Of a stretch of 64,000 bases of DNA, positions 1-10,368 are shown piece after piece (positions within the stretch are counted from its first letter, which is position 1; every line of letters starts with the position of its first letter). A model generated the notes under the pieces. It had not been told where the DNA came from and did not search any database. It worked only from the letters and a program-made list of their open reading frames with translations. The DNA is taken from contig NC_068973.1 in the NCBI RefSeq assembly GCF_016808095.1, positions 15,868,501 to 15,932,500 of the forward strand. Reading direction: 5' to 3'. Source of the stretch: Vigna angularis (taxonomy: Eukaryota; Streptophyta; Magnoliopsida; Fabales; Fabaceae). Both the position numbers and the translations under genes were made by a program.

Positions 1-1196
1 GGACACAACAATGGAGCCATAACCTTATGGGATTCTTCATGCCCCATCTTCACTCTGATTTTGAAATTTAAGCAATAAGTAATACTTTTATCAGTCACAC
101 TAACTCTCAAGTTGCATTCAATGGAAAATAATTAGTTTGTACAACAAAATTTCCATACAAAAATGTTAGCTTTACTAACAGCCTCCCGTTTGTTATAAAT
201 AAATTGCCTGCATAATATGCAAAATGCTCCTTTTGTCTTCTTGTGAGATACATTTAGCTCTTTCCAAAAGAAGCTACTTTCATATGCAAACCATCAGCCA
301 ACTTATTTGTCTAGATAGTTAGAGTTATTGATTTCATTAGCTAATCATGGCAATGTTTTGTGTTGAAGTATTAGATTAATAAGGAAATTATTGAATGCTC
401 TTATAAATCCCTATAACCAAGTAAATGTTGAATAGCCAAGTACACATCAAGATAATATCAACTTTAAGCTCAAGCAAGCTCTAGGCTAAAGGTGATTTAT
501 TCTTTTCTAAGTATTTAAAAATTTTACTTATTTATTTTCTGTGTTTTTATTATTTGTTTCCTCCATCTCAATCTAGAGTGAAAATGATTGTTCATTAATT
601 GGAATATCATTGACAACATTATACTTTGATGCATGTTCTTCTTTTTCTTTCTTTTTTTCCCATTCTCTCCACCTTAAAGTCTAAAGCATATTATCATCTT
701 TACATTTCACAAAATTTCAACTTTTACCCTCTTATGCCCCCACATAACCCTCAACTTTTTTCACGAACACACGAGTTAAGGATTCATATATAGGAGGTGT
801 CTTTTGCCAAAAATTATATCATCATCACCATTTCCTACCCTTTGAAGCCTTTTATCAAATAGTACATAAACTTGCTTGGTCTTGTACATTTCAACTTGTA
901 TATAAGGCATTTATATTCACCCTTTTGTAAGACAAAGTTGGAAAACGACACAAGCACAACAATTCTTATTTCATATAAGAAAACTGAAAATTGGGTCACA
1001 ACAATTCTTAGAAAAAACACGAAAAGTATTTGAAAGTCACTACTAACCTTGAGAAAACTGATGTCGTCCACTATGCACTACCGTCTGTCGTCGACTCTGT
1101 GCTACCGTCTATCGTCGACTCTATGTTGCGATTGTTGTCTAGCTCTTAAGCATGTGTTTGTTCAGAAGATGAGAATAGTTCAAGGTTGTGTTGTGG
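1..1196. other. intergenic, no gene seen
   Basis: AT-rich DNA up to the target site of the first LTR element. The only open frame of note (835-1071, minus) has no recognisable domain and biased composition, so I do not call it. A short imperfect repeat of a CTACCGTC...GTCGACTCT word sits at about 1078-1125. No RNA gene is visible. Confidence 0.6.
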
Positions 1197-1201
1197 GAGC
1201 T

Positions 1202-2515
1202 TGATAACAGTTGAAAAACTGTTATTTTCATGCTTAAAATTGATATTAAAAGCAACCTTTAGACTTAGAAACTAGCTTGAAATCAATGCTTTTATCTATA
1301 TTTTCAGAAATAAGAGAGCTGGACAGGTTTATGCTTGATTTAAGTGTTTTTGTGCAGGTTTTGAGGTGAATTTAGTGAAAGAAGTGAAGAAGGAGAGAAG
1401 TGGAATCATAAAAGGAAGCAAAGAGTGCAAAAAGAGAAGTCGAAGGCACCGCTCAGCGGCATTTTACCGCTGAGCGGCACTCAGGAGGTCACGGGAGGTC
1501 CGCTGAGGGGCAAACTGGCCGCTGAGGGGAAGAAAAGTGAAGCGAGGTCACCGCTGACCGGTATTTACCGCTGAGCGGCACTTTTTGGGCTTGGGCTTTT
1601 GTAATCTTTTGTAACTCTAGAATAGTATATAAGGACTTGCACGTCCTAGGGTTAGACATCTTTGGCAGAAACGAGGCAAACACTCTCTCTTTCACCCCTT
1701 TGAAGGAGGATCTTGGATGCTCAGGCTACCTCTTCACCTTTTTAGGGTTTATTCTTTCATTCTTTCATTGTTCATCTAGGTTCACCATGAATATGGTGAA
1801 CTAAACCTTGTATGTTTGTTGGGGAATCAATGTAATCTCTTGAAGCTCTCATATATGGAATTTATGCTTGCATCTTAATCTAAGACTTATGCTTTCTTTC
1901 ATCATTAGTTAGGGTTTTTCCTCTTTGCTTAATGCTTGCATTGTTTAACTCATTATATTGCATGATTATTGGTTTTGTCGATACGGACACGTACGGGGAA
2001 GTCTAGATCCGGGGAATTTCTCCCAATATTATACTGACAATATTATATTGGTTGTCGTTAAGCTCCTGCACTCATGAACTAATCATTAGGAATGCTAGGA
2101 ATTGTATGAACTATTTGATTAGGGAGAAGCCATCTAGAATGGTACTTTAGAGAGTGGCATTAACAATGATGATTTGAATGTTGAATTCCTAAAATGTATG
2201 AGAGTGGATGAGATGAAATTGACCCCCAACAACATATTCATTCATATAATCCATTGAAAGTGTTTATCTTTTGTCTTTGCCATTGATCAATTCATGCATA
2301 CATGTTTAGTTTTCGTTTTGCATAGTATAATCTAATTATTTCGTTTGTAAGTCTTAGCTAATCAACAAACCACACAACTAAACTAGGCCGTGAGTCCTTT
2401 GGGAAGAACGATACTTGGCCTTACCAAGTTTATTACTTGAACGATTCGGTCATACTTGCCGATTGTGAAACAAGTTTGTGACATCATATTTTGGTGCTTA
2501 CAAATTTGTCCATCA
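1202..2515 (+). repeat. 5' LTR of the Athila-type element
   Basis: 1314 bp, TG...CA ends, matched by 9058-10363. It carries the palindromic word CCGCTGAGCGG and variants at about 1447-1480 and 1549-1581. A TATATAAGG box at about 1625-1634 probably drives the transcript. This copy has an extra 8-bp CATTCTTT-type unit near 1757 that the 3' LTR lacks. Confidence 0.95.
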
Positions 2516-2521
2516 AGTTTT

Positions 2522-2538
2522 TGGCGCCGTTGCCGGGG
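2522..2538 (+). other. primer-binding site (tRNA-Asp)
   Basis: TGGCGCCGTTGCCGGGG lies 6 bases after the 5' LTR end. It is the reverse complement of the 3' end of plant tRNA-Asp(GUC) including the CCA tail (tRNA sequence recalled, not looked up). Confidence 0.88.
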
Positions 2539-2928
2539 ACTCGTGGTTTAACTGGTTAATTTGTGTGATTATTGATTATCTTTGACTTTTTGAATTTCTG
2601 TTTTTATTTTTTTTCTGTTTTTATTTTATTTTATTTTTTCTGTTTTTATTTTTTCTGTTTTTATTTTATTTGATTAGGTCAGATTTTATTTTATCTTATT
2701 TTATTTTATTTTATTTTATCTTTTAGATTAGGTTAGATTTTATTTTTAGATTAGATTTTATTTTATTCTATCTTTTAGATTAGGTTAGATTTTATTTTTT
2801 AGATTAGATTTTATTTTATTCTATCTTATTTGATTCTATCGTCTAAATCTTTTTATCTTCTGAATTTATATCTTCTTCTATATCTTTTTGTGCTAACAAA
2901 TCTTTTCTAGGGTTTTGTTTTCTTGTGT
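2539..2928 (+). other. untranslated leader, T-rich tract
   Basis: The leader between PBS and gag holds a long run of TTTTATTTTATT/TTAGATTAGGTTAGATT units (about 2600-2830), an imperfect short tandem repeat. Just before the gag ORF, a pyrimidine-rich stretch ends in TGTATGCAG (2925-2933), which looks like a splice acceptor and overlaps the first ATG. No coding potential. Confidence 0.6.
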
Positions 2929-5367
2929 ATGCAGGAAGCAATTCGAACTAGGAGTAAGAAAACAACAGAACCACTTTTTGAAGGTCTAGAAGAGAGTAGA
3001 AGGAGGAGAAGAATCAGAACGTCCAGAGAACTTTTCCCTTCTCCAGAAACTCTCCTCCAATCATCACCACAAGGTTCTGTTCACAGCACAAGAAGTATGG
3101 AGAATAACAATGCTAGAAGAACTCTTGCAGATTACACTAATATTGCTGGACCTCAACACTTTAACAGCATAGCTAGACCTAGAGTCAATGCAGCCAACAT
3201 GGAGGTCAAGCCAGCATTAATTCAACTGGTGAAGAGTAATCAATTTAATGGGTTATCTCACGAAAGCCCATATGAGCACCTTACAACTTTCAATGAGATC
3301 TGCAACACGGTCAAGATTAATGGGGTGCCAGACGAAGCTATCAAACTTAGCTTGTTTCCCTTCTCATTGGGGGGCAATGCTAAGCTTTGGTTAAACTCTT
3401 TTCCAGAAGAAAGTTTCATAGAGTGGGAAGCAGTGGTCACAAAATTTCTAAACAAGTACTTTCCACAATCTAAGGTGACCAAAGGCAAGCAAGAGATTTC
3501 GTCTTTCAAGCAGGGCATGGAGGAGTCACTTGGGCATGCATGGGACAGGTATAAAAGCTTGTTACGCAAAACTCCCACGCATGGTTTTGAAGATCAAGAA
3601 GTAGTCTTAACTTTCCTTGGAGGGCTTGGTTCACAAACCAAGATGATGCTGGATGCTTCAGCAGGAGGCAATATTAAATGGAAGACTCTAGAGGAAGCAA
3701 CTGAAATTATAGAAAACATGGCTACTAGTGACAATGAGCTACACAGTGAGAGAGGAGCTCCTATACAACAAAAAGGAGTGCTTCAATTACAAACACATGA
3801 TGCCTTGCTAGCTCAGAACAAAATTCTAACTCAACAGCTGGAGACTCTGACTAAAACTTTGGCTCAATTACCTAAAGAGTTGAAATCTGCTGCACAGGTA
3901 CAAACCCAGTTGTGCGAATTATGTGGAGGTGATCATGTCAATGGTCAGTGTGCTTTTCCAGTGGAAGCCGTGGAGGATGTTAATTTCATGGCTAATCAAT
4001 TTCCATACCGTCAAGGGAATTATAATCAAGGGTGGAAACCACATCCAAGCATTGGCCAAGGACAAACTGGGCAAGCTAATCAATATAACAAGCAGCAGCA
4101 GCAACCAACCTTGTGGCAACAGTTATCTATGCTTAATGAAAGGCAAACAAGGTTGGAAGAAACTCTTAATCAATTCATACAGAAAACAGAATCTTCTCAA
4201 AAGAGCACTGAAGCTGCTATAAAGAATTGGGAGATTCAAATGGGTCAGATTACCAAGCGATTGGAAGAAAGACCAGATAGAAATTTTGGGGCTAATACTG
4301 AGGTTAACCCCAGAGAAGAGTGCAAAGTGGTAAAGAGTGTTAATGAAGAGATAATTGAGTTAGAAGAAGAAGAAATAGAAGAAAGAAGAGAAGTAGAAAG
4401 AAAGAACACTTTTCTTTTTCCAACAAATCAAGAGAAACAAATGGACTTCACAGAGTTATTCAGAATGGTGGATAATGACGCACCTTGGGAACAAATTCTA
4501 CAGAAAATTGCAGTTTACACAAAATCAGATGAAGGAACGTCTACAAAGAAGAGACGTAGAGATGTTGAGGAAGAAAAGTGTATAACTGTTAAGCAAGAGT
4601 CATTCCCTCCTAAAGCACCAGATCCAGGTAGTTTTTCTATCCCTTGTACTATAGGGAAGAAAAAGGTAAAGAAAGCTCTCCTTGATTTAGGTTCAAGTGT
4701 TAACTTGATACCTTATTCTTTACTGGAGCAAATTGGCAATGTTAAAGTGAAACCTGTAAAGGTTAATCTAGTAATGGCCGATGGATCTTCAAAGGAGCCA
4801 TGTGGGATTGCTGAGGACATTATAGTTTGTGTTGGCAAACTTCAGTTTTTAGCAGACTTTGTGGTGATGAAAATGGAGACTGAGAAGATACCTATTATAC
4901 TTGGAAGACCGTTTATGAAAACGGCCAGGGCCATCATTGATGTACATGAAGGTATAGTAGTGCTTCAGGACAGAGAGGAGAGAGTGGTGGTGGATGTCTT
5001 CAAGGATGAAACGCAAGCAAAGGAGGAAGAGGCTAGTTATAAAGCTGCATTTCGAGATGCACCCATGACTAGAAGTCAAGATGAAAATCTTGAGGTTTCA
5101 GGTAACCACTGTTTGTTGTTTCAGGTACCCAAGGATGAAGAAGAAACTGGAAAAGGAGAAGAGATTCCTAGGGACTGGAAGAAAAGAAAACCCCAACTTG
5201 GCACACCTGTGAGACTCAAGAACAAGTTGTGGGTTGTGAAGGGCTTCAAAGAAAAGGAGATGATAGAGATAGAGTCTCCATATTCTAGAAGAACCAAAAC
5301 AGTCCAAAGGAAGCAGTTGAGAAGTTGGTGGAAAGACTACATCAACTATACAGAAGATGGAACGTGA
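2929..5367 (+). CDS. gag-protease polyprotein of the Athila-type element
   Basis: An intact 812-codon frame from ATG 2929 to TGA 5365-5367. Residues about 95-255 match the plant retrotransposon gag (capsid) domain, with the LWLNSFPEESF...WEAVVTKFLNKYFP core. Near residue 330 is a zinc-knuckle-like C-x2-C-x3-H-x4-C motif (CELCGGDHVNGQC). A Q-rich and then a charged E/K-rich stretch follow. A retropepsin-like aspartic protease lies near residues 560-680, with active-site motif LLDLGSSVNLIPYSL (Asp about 586) and a downstream IILGRPF. The protein would form the particle and process itself. The frame ends about 130 residues after the protease, without RT, RNase H or integrase, so the usual pol is absent rather than frameshifted. 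If the acceptor at 2933 is used, the first usable Met would be 3097. The product class is secure; the start is less so. Confidence 0.9.
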   Translation: MQEAIRTRSKKTTEPLFEGLEESRRRRRIRTSRELFPSPETLLQSSPQGSVHSTRSMENNNARRTLADYTNIAGPQHFNSIARPRVNAANMEVKPALIQLVKSNQFNGLSHESPYEHLTTFNEICNTVKINGVPDEAIKLSLFPFSLGGNAKLWLNSFPEESFIEWEAVVTKFLNKYFPQSKVTKGKQEISSFKQGMEESLGHAWDRYKSLLRKTPTHGFEDQEVVLTFLGGLGSQTKMMLDASAGGNIKWKTLEEATEIIENMATSDNELHSERGAPIQQKGVLQLQTHDALLAQNKILTQQLETLTKTLAQLPKELKSAAQVQTQLCELCGGDHVNGQCAFPVEAVEDVNFMANQFPYRQGNYNQGWKPHPSIGQGQTGQANQYNKQQQQPTLWQQLSMLNERQTRLEETLNQFIQKTESSQKSTEAAIKNWEIQMGQITKRLEERPDRNFGANTEVNPREECKVVKSVNEEIIELEEEEIEERREVERKNTFLFPTNQEKQMDFTELFRMVDNDAPWEQILQKIAVYTKSDEGTSTKKRRRDVEEEKCITVKQESFPPKAPDPGSFSIPCTIGKKKVKKALLDLGSSVNLIPYSLLEQIGNVKVKPVKVNLVMADGSSKEPCGIAEDIIVCVGKLQFLADFVVMKMETEKIPIILGRPFMKTARAIIDVHEGIVVLQDREERVVVDVFKDETQAKEEEASYKAAFRDAPMTRSQDENLEVSGNHCLLFQVPKDEEETGKGEEIPRDWKKRKPQLGTPVRLKNKLWVVKGFKEKEMIEIESPYSRRTKTVQRKQLRSWWKDYINYTEDGT

Positions 5368-5375
5368 ACTTTATT

Positions 5376-5692
5376 GGGTCAAGCTAATGACGTTAAAAGA
5401 GCGCTTGCTGGGAGGCAACCCAATGATTGACAAACTTTTAAATTTTGATTTGGTTTAATTTGTGAATATTATTTTGTAAATATTTTGTTGAATTTAGCAT
5501 CTACTGAAGGATGCTAGGTGGTTAAGTATCTACTGAAGGATACTAGGTTTGTAACACCTACTGATGGGTGTTGGTAAGAAATTTTGCACCTACTGATGGG
5601 TGCTAGTAAGTTTGAAACACCTACTGATGGGTGTTGGTGGATTTTGGGTCAGGCTCGTGACGTTAAACAAGCGCTACCTGGGAGGCAACCCA
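5376..5692 (+). repeat. paired 47-nt motif bracketing five hairpins
   Basis: Just after the gag-pro stop, a 47-nt motif (5376-5422) recurs at 5646-5692. Both copies share GGGTCA, TGACGTTAAA, an AGCGCT palindrome and CTGGGAGGCAACCCA. In the first copy ATTGGGT (5373-5379) can pair with ACCCAAT (5418-5424). Between the copies lie five short hairpins (5496-5515, 5525-5544, 5553-5572, 5586-5603, 5616-5635) with an 8-nt loop TACTGAAG or TACTGATG. Stems vary but stay paired: AGCATC/GATGCT, AGTATC/GATACT, AACACC/GGTGTT, GCACC/GGTGC, AACACC/GGTGTT. I recall GGGAGGCAACCCA-like motifs in other Athila-lineage elements, unchecked. Function unknown. Confidence 0.85.
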
Positions 5693-6550
5693 GTTGATTG
5701 ATTGTTTTTGTTTGTTTATTTTTAGTTAGGATTTGCATAAGCATTTCCAACATTGAATTGCAGGGAACCTATGAGGGACATGTAGGGAAGGCACGTAGGT
5801 CAAGAAAAGAAGGAGGGGAGCACTTCACGAAAGTGCCGCTGAGCGGCAATTACCGCTGAGCGGTACTATCGCAGAGGGGCTTAAGTTCCCCTTAGCGGGA
5901 CCCGAGCCCATTAGGGTATTTTTATACCCCAAGCTGCGTTTTAGGGTTTATTTTCTGGCTTCTCTTTGCACAAACACTTCCACACACATTCTCTTAGGTT
6001 TTCCACATCTTTACACTCTTCCATCTTTAGAAAATCTCTCTTTCACTCACTTTTTCACTAGTGTGCCATCAAAGTTTGGGGTTGGAAGAGAGCATTCTAG
6101 TTTGGAAGCAGTCTCATATCATCTAGCATCTCCACCCAAGTAAGTAAAATGCATTTGGTTCATTCTAGGTTCTTGAATTTGAATGTGATTGTCAAAGCAT
6201 GAATATTTAGGGGTTTTGATTTCTATGCATGATTTGATGATATATTTGATGTTTGAACTGATTAAACTGCATGATTATGAACTGGAAATATGAAAATTGC
6301 ATTTGGGTGGAGTTAGGAAAGCTTCAAAACAAGATTTTCAAAAATCTGCAGAGTCACCGCTGAGCGGCATTTACCGCTGAGCGGCACTCTGCCAGATTTG
6401 ATTTTTCTGGTTTGTTGTGTGGCGCTGGTGGCGCTGAGGGGAAATTCTGGCCCTCAGCGGTGGTTGTAGCTTCAAAAGGAGTTATGTTCTGTGTTTTACT
6501 AATGATTAACATCATGTTCTGTGGTTTTGGTTTGTGTTTTGAATGCAGGA
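5693..6550 (+). other. inter-ORF region of the Athila-type element
   Basis: Non-coding spacer. It has CCGCTGAGCGG word pairs at 5835-5864 and 6356-6388 and related CGCTGAGGGG words near 6420-6464. A polypurine-like AAGTTTGGGGTTGG sits at about 6071-6084, identical in its core to the true PPT at the 3' LTR. A pyrimidine/G-rich stretch ends in GAATGCAG at 6541-6548, a candidate splice acceptor 2 nt before the next ATG. Confidence 0.6.
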
Positions 6551-7786
6551 ATGGCATCCTCTTCAGGAAAGAGATTGAAAACCATGGCAACTAAGAGGAA
6601 AGAAAAGGAACCAGAGCAACCCCACTCTAGTAGGTTCCTCTCTAGGAAACATGAGAAGCACTTTAGGGTGGTTCAGGACAGGAGACTTCTAATGGAGAGA
6701 AAGGTTGGAATGATACCTAACTTTGCTCCTCAATTTGGAGAGCAAGTGTTAGGGAATGATTGGGGAAAGCTAGCCACTTATCCAGCACCTGCCAACATAG
6801 CTGTGGTCAAGGAATTCTACACCAATGCAAAGAAGATTGGTGATCATCCAGCTGAGAATTATTTGGGTTATGTCAGAGGCCATGCTATCAGGTTTGATCC
6901 TGATTCTATCAACAACTTCCTGGATACTGTGTGGGCTGGTGAGCAATGTCAGTTTGCTCTTAGCATGGAGGAAGGTGCTGACTTTGAGGATGTTGAGAGA
7001 GTAATGTGTATACCTGGAGGACACTTCCAAAGGAATAGATCTGGCGCAGTGGTTAACATTAGGAGGACAGATTTGACTCCTCTTGCAAAGTATTGGATGG
7101 CATTTTCTCATGCCAACATTCAGCCATGTTCACATGTGTCAGATATTACTCTCAGCAGGGCACTATTCATCTACTGTGCTATCAGAAACTTGAATGTTAA
7201 TATTGGGCAGGTAATAGCTGATGAAATCAGTGTATGTGCTAACACCTCAAACAACAAAGCACCACTAGGACATCCTTCTTTGATCACTCACCTTTGCAAG
7301 CTAGCAGGGGTGGACACTTCTGTTCCACCATTTGAGAGGCCAAGAAAAGCTATTGATGAGGCTTATTATAGACAGTACTGTGGAGGTGAGGATGTAGCTC
7401 AGCCAGTTCCACCACGCCGTGCTCGTAGAGAGAGAGGGCCAGCATAGAGCCAGACATCTGCTTATACACATGAAGCAGAACCATTCCAGATGAGGGACAT
7501 GTATATGTCTCTTATAGGTGCTCAGTTGCAGTCCATTCACAGAGGGCAGGTGGCCACTGCTGAGATGATAGTGGGGATGTATGATAATCCTCCAGCCCAC
7601 AGGTGGACTATGGATGAATTCCATAATGTCGTAGCTTGGCCAGAAGAACCAGTACATGGAGGAGGAGCTGGAGCAGCTGAAGCTTCAGCAAGAGATATGG
7701 AAGAAGATGAAGCTGAGGAGGAAGATGCATTTGATGAAGATGAAGATGAGGAGGAAGAGGAAGATACAGAGGACAGCTCAGACTGA
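6551..7786 (+). pseudogene. second ORF, putative plant transposon protein type, one in-frame stop
   Basis: From ATG 6551 the frame runs 298 codons to TAG 7445-7447. It then continues open in the same frame through 7448-7786, ending in a very acidic tail (EEDEDEEEEEDTEDSSD). The main part resembles the domain annotated in plants as 'putative plant transposon protein', often found beside Athila-like elements; features include VVKEFYTNAKKIG, YVRGHAIRFDP and ITLSRALFIYCAI. Its function is not known. It occupies the position where Athila elements carry an env-like ORF, but I see no signal peptide or membrane helix. The stop can be explained by one C-to-T change, or could be a read-through site. 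The TAG is followed by AGC, not by a classical read-through context. An acceptor-like GCAG precedes the ATG, so expression may be from a spliced subgenomic RNA. Confidence 0.8.
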
Positions 7787-7797
7787 TGAGGAGCTGA

Positions 7798-7823
7798 GAT
7801 AGCATTTACTGATGAATGCTATC
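7798..7823 (+). repeat. sixth hairpin with the TACTGATG loop
   Basis: Nine perfect pairs, GATAGCATT with AATGCTATC, close the same 8-nt loop TACTGATG seen in the block after gag-pro. It lies 11 nt after the second ORF's final stop (TGA 7784-7786). Thus each of the two ORFs of this element is followed by one or more copies of the hairpin. Confidence 0.85.
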
Positions 7824-9057
7824 AAATGATTATGCTTTTGTGGTTTAAGTTTTCTGAACTTATTTGTTTTTGTTTTTAGATTAGGGTTTGATGTACTCTG
7901 TTGGAAACCTGGTTTGTGTGATGGTTTGCTATTAACTGTGATTGTTTGATAAGTAATGCTTGATGATGCTTATTGATTGATTGATGTTGAGATGATGTGC
8001 ACATTAAAATGCTTATACAGGTGATTCACAAGCTTTGTGAACAAATGCATGATATCATGATTGTGATTGTGAAATTAAGCAGGATGTGTATGTCAAATGT
8101 GAATGAGCTTATATGTGAGGTTTTGAGCTCCAGAGTTTTTGATATGATTAAATGCTATTACTTTGAAAGCATGAATGATTTTGCCCAGGTTTTCTATGAT
8201 TGAATCAATTGCTTGTTTTGCATCATGTGATCAAGGCCATTTGTTGAAACCCTTTTTATTGGCCAAATACATAAAATTAGCCCACTAAAAGAGAACACTT
8301 TGTGTTCTATCCTTTGAACCCTTAGCCTTGAACATACACTTGAAACCTTTGATTGAAAATCTTTACCTTGAGTTAAGTAGAAGATCTTGTATGGTATTGT
8401 TAAATGTTCAAGTTTGGGGTTGTTGGGAAAACATGAAAAGAAAAGCATTGAGCTAAGAAGCTAAAAAGTAAGAATATGCAAAGAGAAAAGAAAAAGAAGT
8501 AAAGCTCAATGCAAATGCAAAGGTAAAAGAAAGTTGGGAATGAATAAGATGATTGTGTTGTTATGATTCTCTTAACTCAAGGATTTTGTGATCCAGAAAA
8601 ACCAATTTTCTTGTTAGCCCAGCCACATTATAAGCCATTGAAAAGTCCTTGTGATGATGCATGCTTGTGAATGTTTTTGATTGTGGTAAAATGAAAGGCA
8701 AAGTTGATTCATGTGACATTGTGATAGTAGAGTGAAGGAGTGAAACACTTTACCTCTTATACACTTGTGTGTTGAGTGAAACACTTTACCTAGTGAGGAA
8801 ATATTCCATAAGCACATGAACATCCATGCTTAATTGATTGATCATTCATGAAAAATAGCATTTGTTGGAATTTAAATGACTTTGTGAACACTAAAGCATG
8901 TGCACATCTTGAATGAACTCTTGGTCATAAGTTTGAGTGAAGTTGTTACTTATCTTGAGAAAAGGATTTTGAATGAGTGAATCATCATATGAATTGGTTG
9001 GAGATGGAGTTACATTTTGTTTGCTTGAGGACAAGCAAAGTTCTAAGTTTGGGGTTG
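7824..9057 (+). other. 3' non-coding tail and polypurine tract
   Basis: About 1.2 kb without coding signals. A second PPT-like copy, CAAGTTTGGGGTTGTTGGG, is at about 8409-8427. The functional PPT, AAGTTTGGGGTTG, ends at 9057 directly against the 3' LTR. A GTGAAACACTTTACCT motif is repeated at about 8739 and 8776. Confidence 0.65.
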
Positions 9058-10363
9058 TGATAACAGTTGAAAAATTGTTATTTTCATGCTTAAAATTGAT
9101 ATTAAAAGCAACCTTTAGACTTAGAAACTAGCTTGAAATCAATGCTTTTATCTATATTTTCAGAAATAAGAGAGCTGGACAGGTTTATGCTTGATTTGAG
9201 TGTTTTTGTGCAGGTTTTGAGGTGAATTTAGTGAAAGAAGTGAAGAAGGAGAGAAGTGGAATCATAAAAGGAAGCAAAGAGTGCAAAAAGAGAAGTCGAA
9301 GGCACCGCTCAGCGGCATTTTACCGCTGAGCGGCACTCAGGAGGTCACGGGAGGTCCGCTGAGGGGCAAACTGGCCGCTGAGGGGAAGAAAAGTGAAGCG
9401 AGGTCACCGCTGACCGGTATTTACCGCTGAGCGGCACTTTTTGGGCTTGGGCTTTTGTAATCTTTTGTAACTCTAGAATAGTATATAAGGACTTGCACGT
9501 CCTAGGGTTAGACATCTTTGGCAGAAACGAGGCAAACACTCTCTCTTCCACCCCTTTGAAGGAGGATCTTGGATGCTCAGGCTACCTCTTCACCTTTTTA
9601 GGGTTTATTCTTTCATTGTTCATCTAGGTTCACCATGAATATGGTGAACTAAACCTTGTATGTTTGTTGGGGAATCAATGTAATCTCTTGAAGCTCTCAT
9701 ATATGGAATTTATGCTTGCATCTTAATCTAAGACTTATGCTTTCTTTCATCATTAGTTAGGGTTTTTCCTCTTTGCTTAATGCTTGCATTGTTTAACTCA
9801 TTCTATTGCATGATTATTGGTTTTGTCGATACGGACACGTACGGGGAAGTCTAGATCCGGGGAATTTCTCCCAATATTATACTGACAATATTATATTGGT
9901 TGTCGTTAAGCTCCTGCACTCATGAACTAATCATTAGGAATGCTAGGAATTGTATGAACTATTTGATTAGGGAGAAGCCATCTAGAATGGTACTTTAGAG
10001 AGTGGCATTAACAATGATGATTTGAATGTTGAATTCCTAAAATGTATGAGAGTGGATGAGATGAAATTGACCCCCAACAACATATTCATTCATATAATCC
10101 ATTGAAAGTGTTTATATTTTGTCTTTGCCATTGATCAATTCATGCATACATGTTTAGTTTTCGTTTTGCATAGTATAATCTAATTATTTCGTTTGTAAGT
10201 CTTAGCTAATCAACAAACCACACAACTAAACTAGGCCGTGAGTCCTTTGGGAAGAACGATACTTGGTCTTACCAAGTTTATTACTTGAATGATTCGGTCA
10301 TACTTGCCGATTGTGAAACAAGTTTGTGACATCATATTTTGGTGCTTACAAATTTGTCCATCA
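9058..10363 (+). repeat. 3' LTR of the Athila-type element
   Basis: 1306 bp, near-identical to 1202-2515. Differences seen by eye include single changes near 9077, 9197, 9547, 9803, 10116, 10267 and 10290 and the missing 8-bp unit near 9613. The right target duplication GAGCT follows at 10364-10368. Confidence 0.95.
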
Positions 10364-10368
10364 GAGCT

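Larger units (their letters stand above)
1202..10363 (+). mobile_element. Athila-type Ty3/gypsy LTR element, non-autonomous
   Basis: A complete LTR retrotransposon. It starts TGATAACAG, ends TTTGTCCATCA, and is flanked by the 5-bp target duplication GAGCT (1197-1201 and 10364-10368). In order it has a 5' LTR, a PBS matching the 3' end of tRNA-Asp, a gag-protease ORF, a repeat and hairpin block, a second ORF, a long non-coding tail, a polypurine tract and a 3' LTR. I see no RT, RNase H or integrase motif anywhere between the LTRs. The Asp-tRNA primer, the gag type and the extra ORF fit the Athila lineage; that assignment is from family knowledge. By eye the LTRs differ by about 7 substitutions and one 8-bp indel in 1.3 kb, so insertion was recent. 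The element must be copied by enzymes from a relative. Confidence 0.93.

Noticed and set aside
5376..5692. CRISPR-like array
   Set aside because: Regular short repeats with spacers, but in a plant LTR element with hairpin structure and variable repeat stems; no cas genes.
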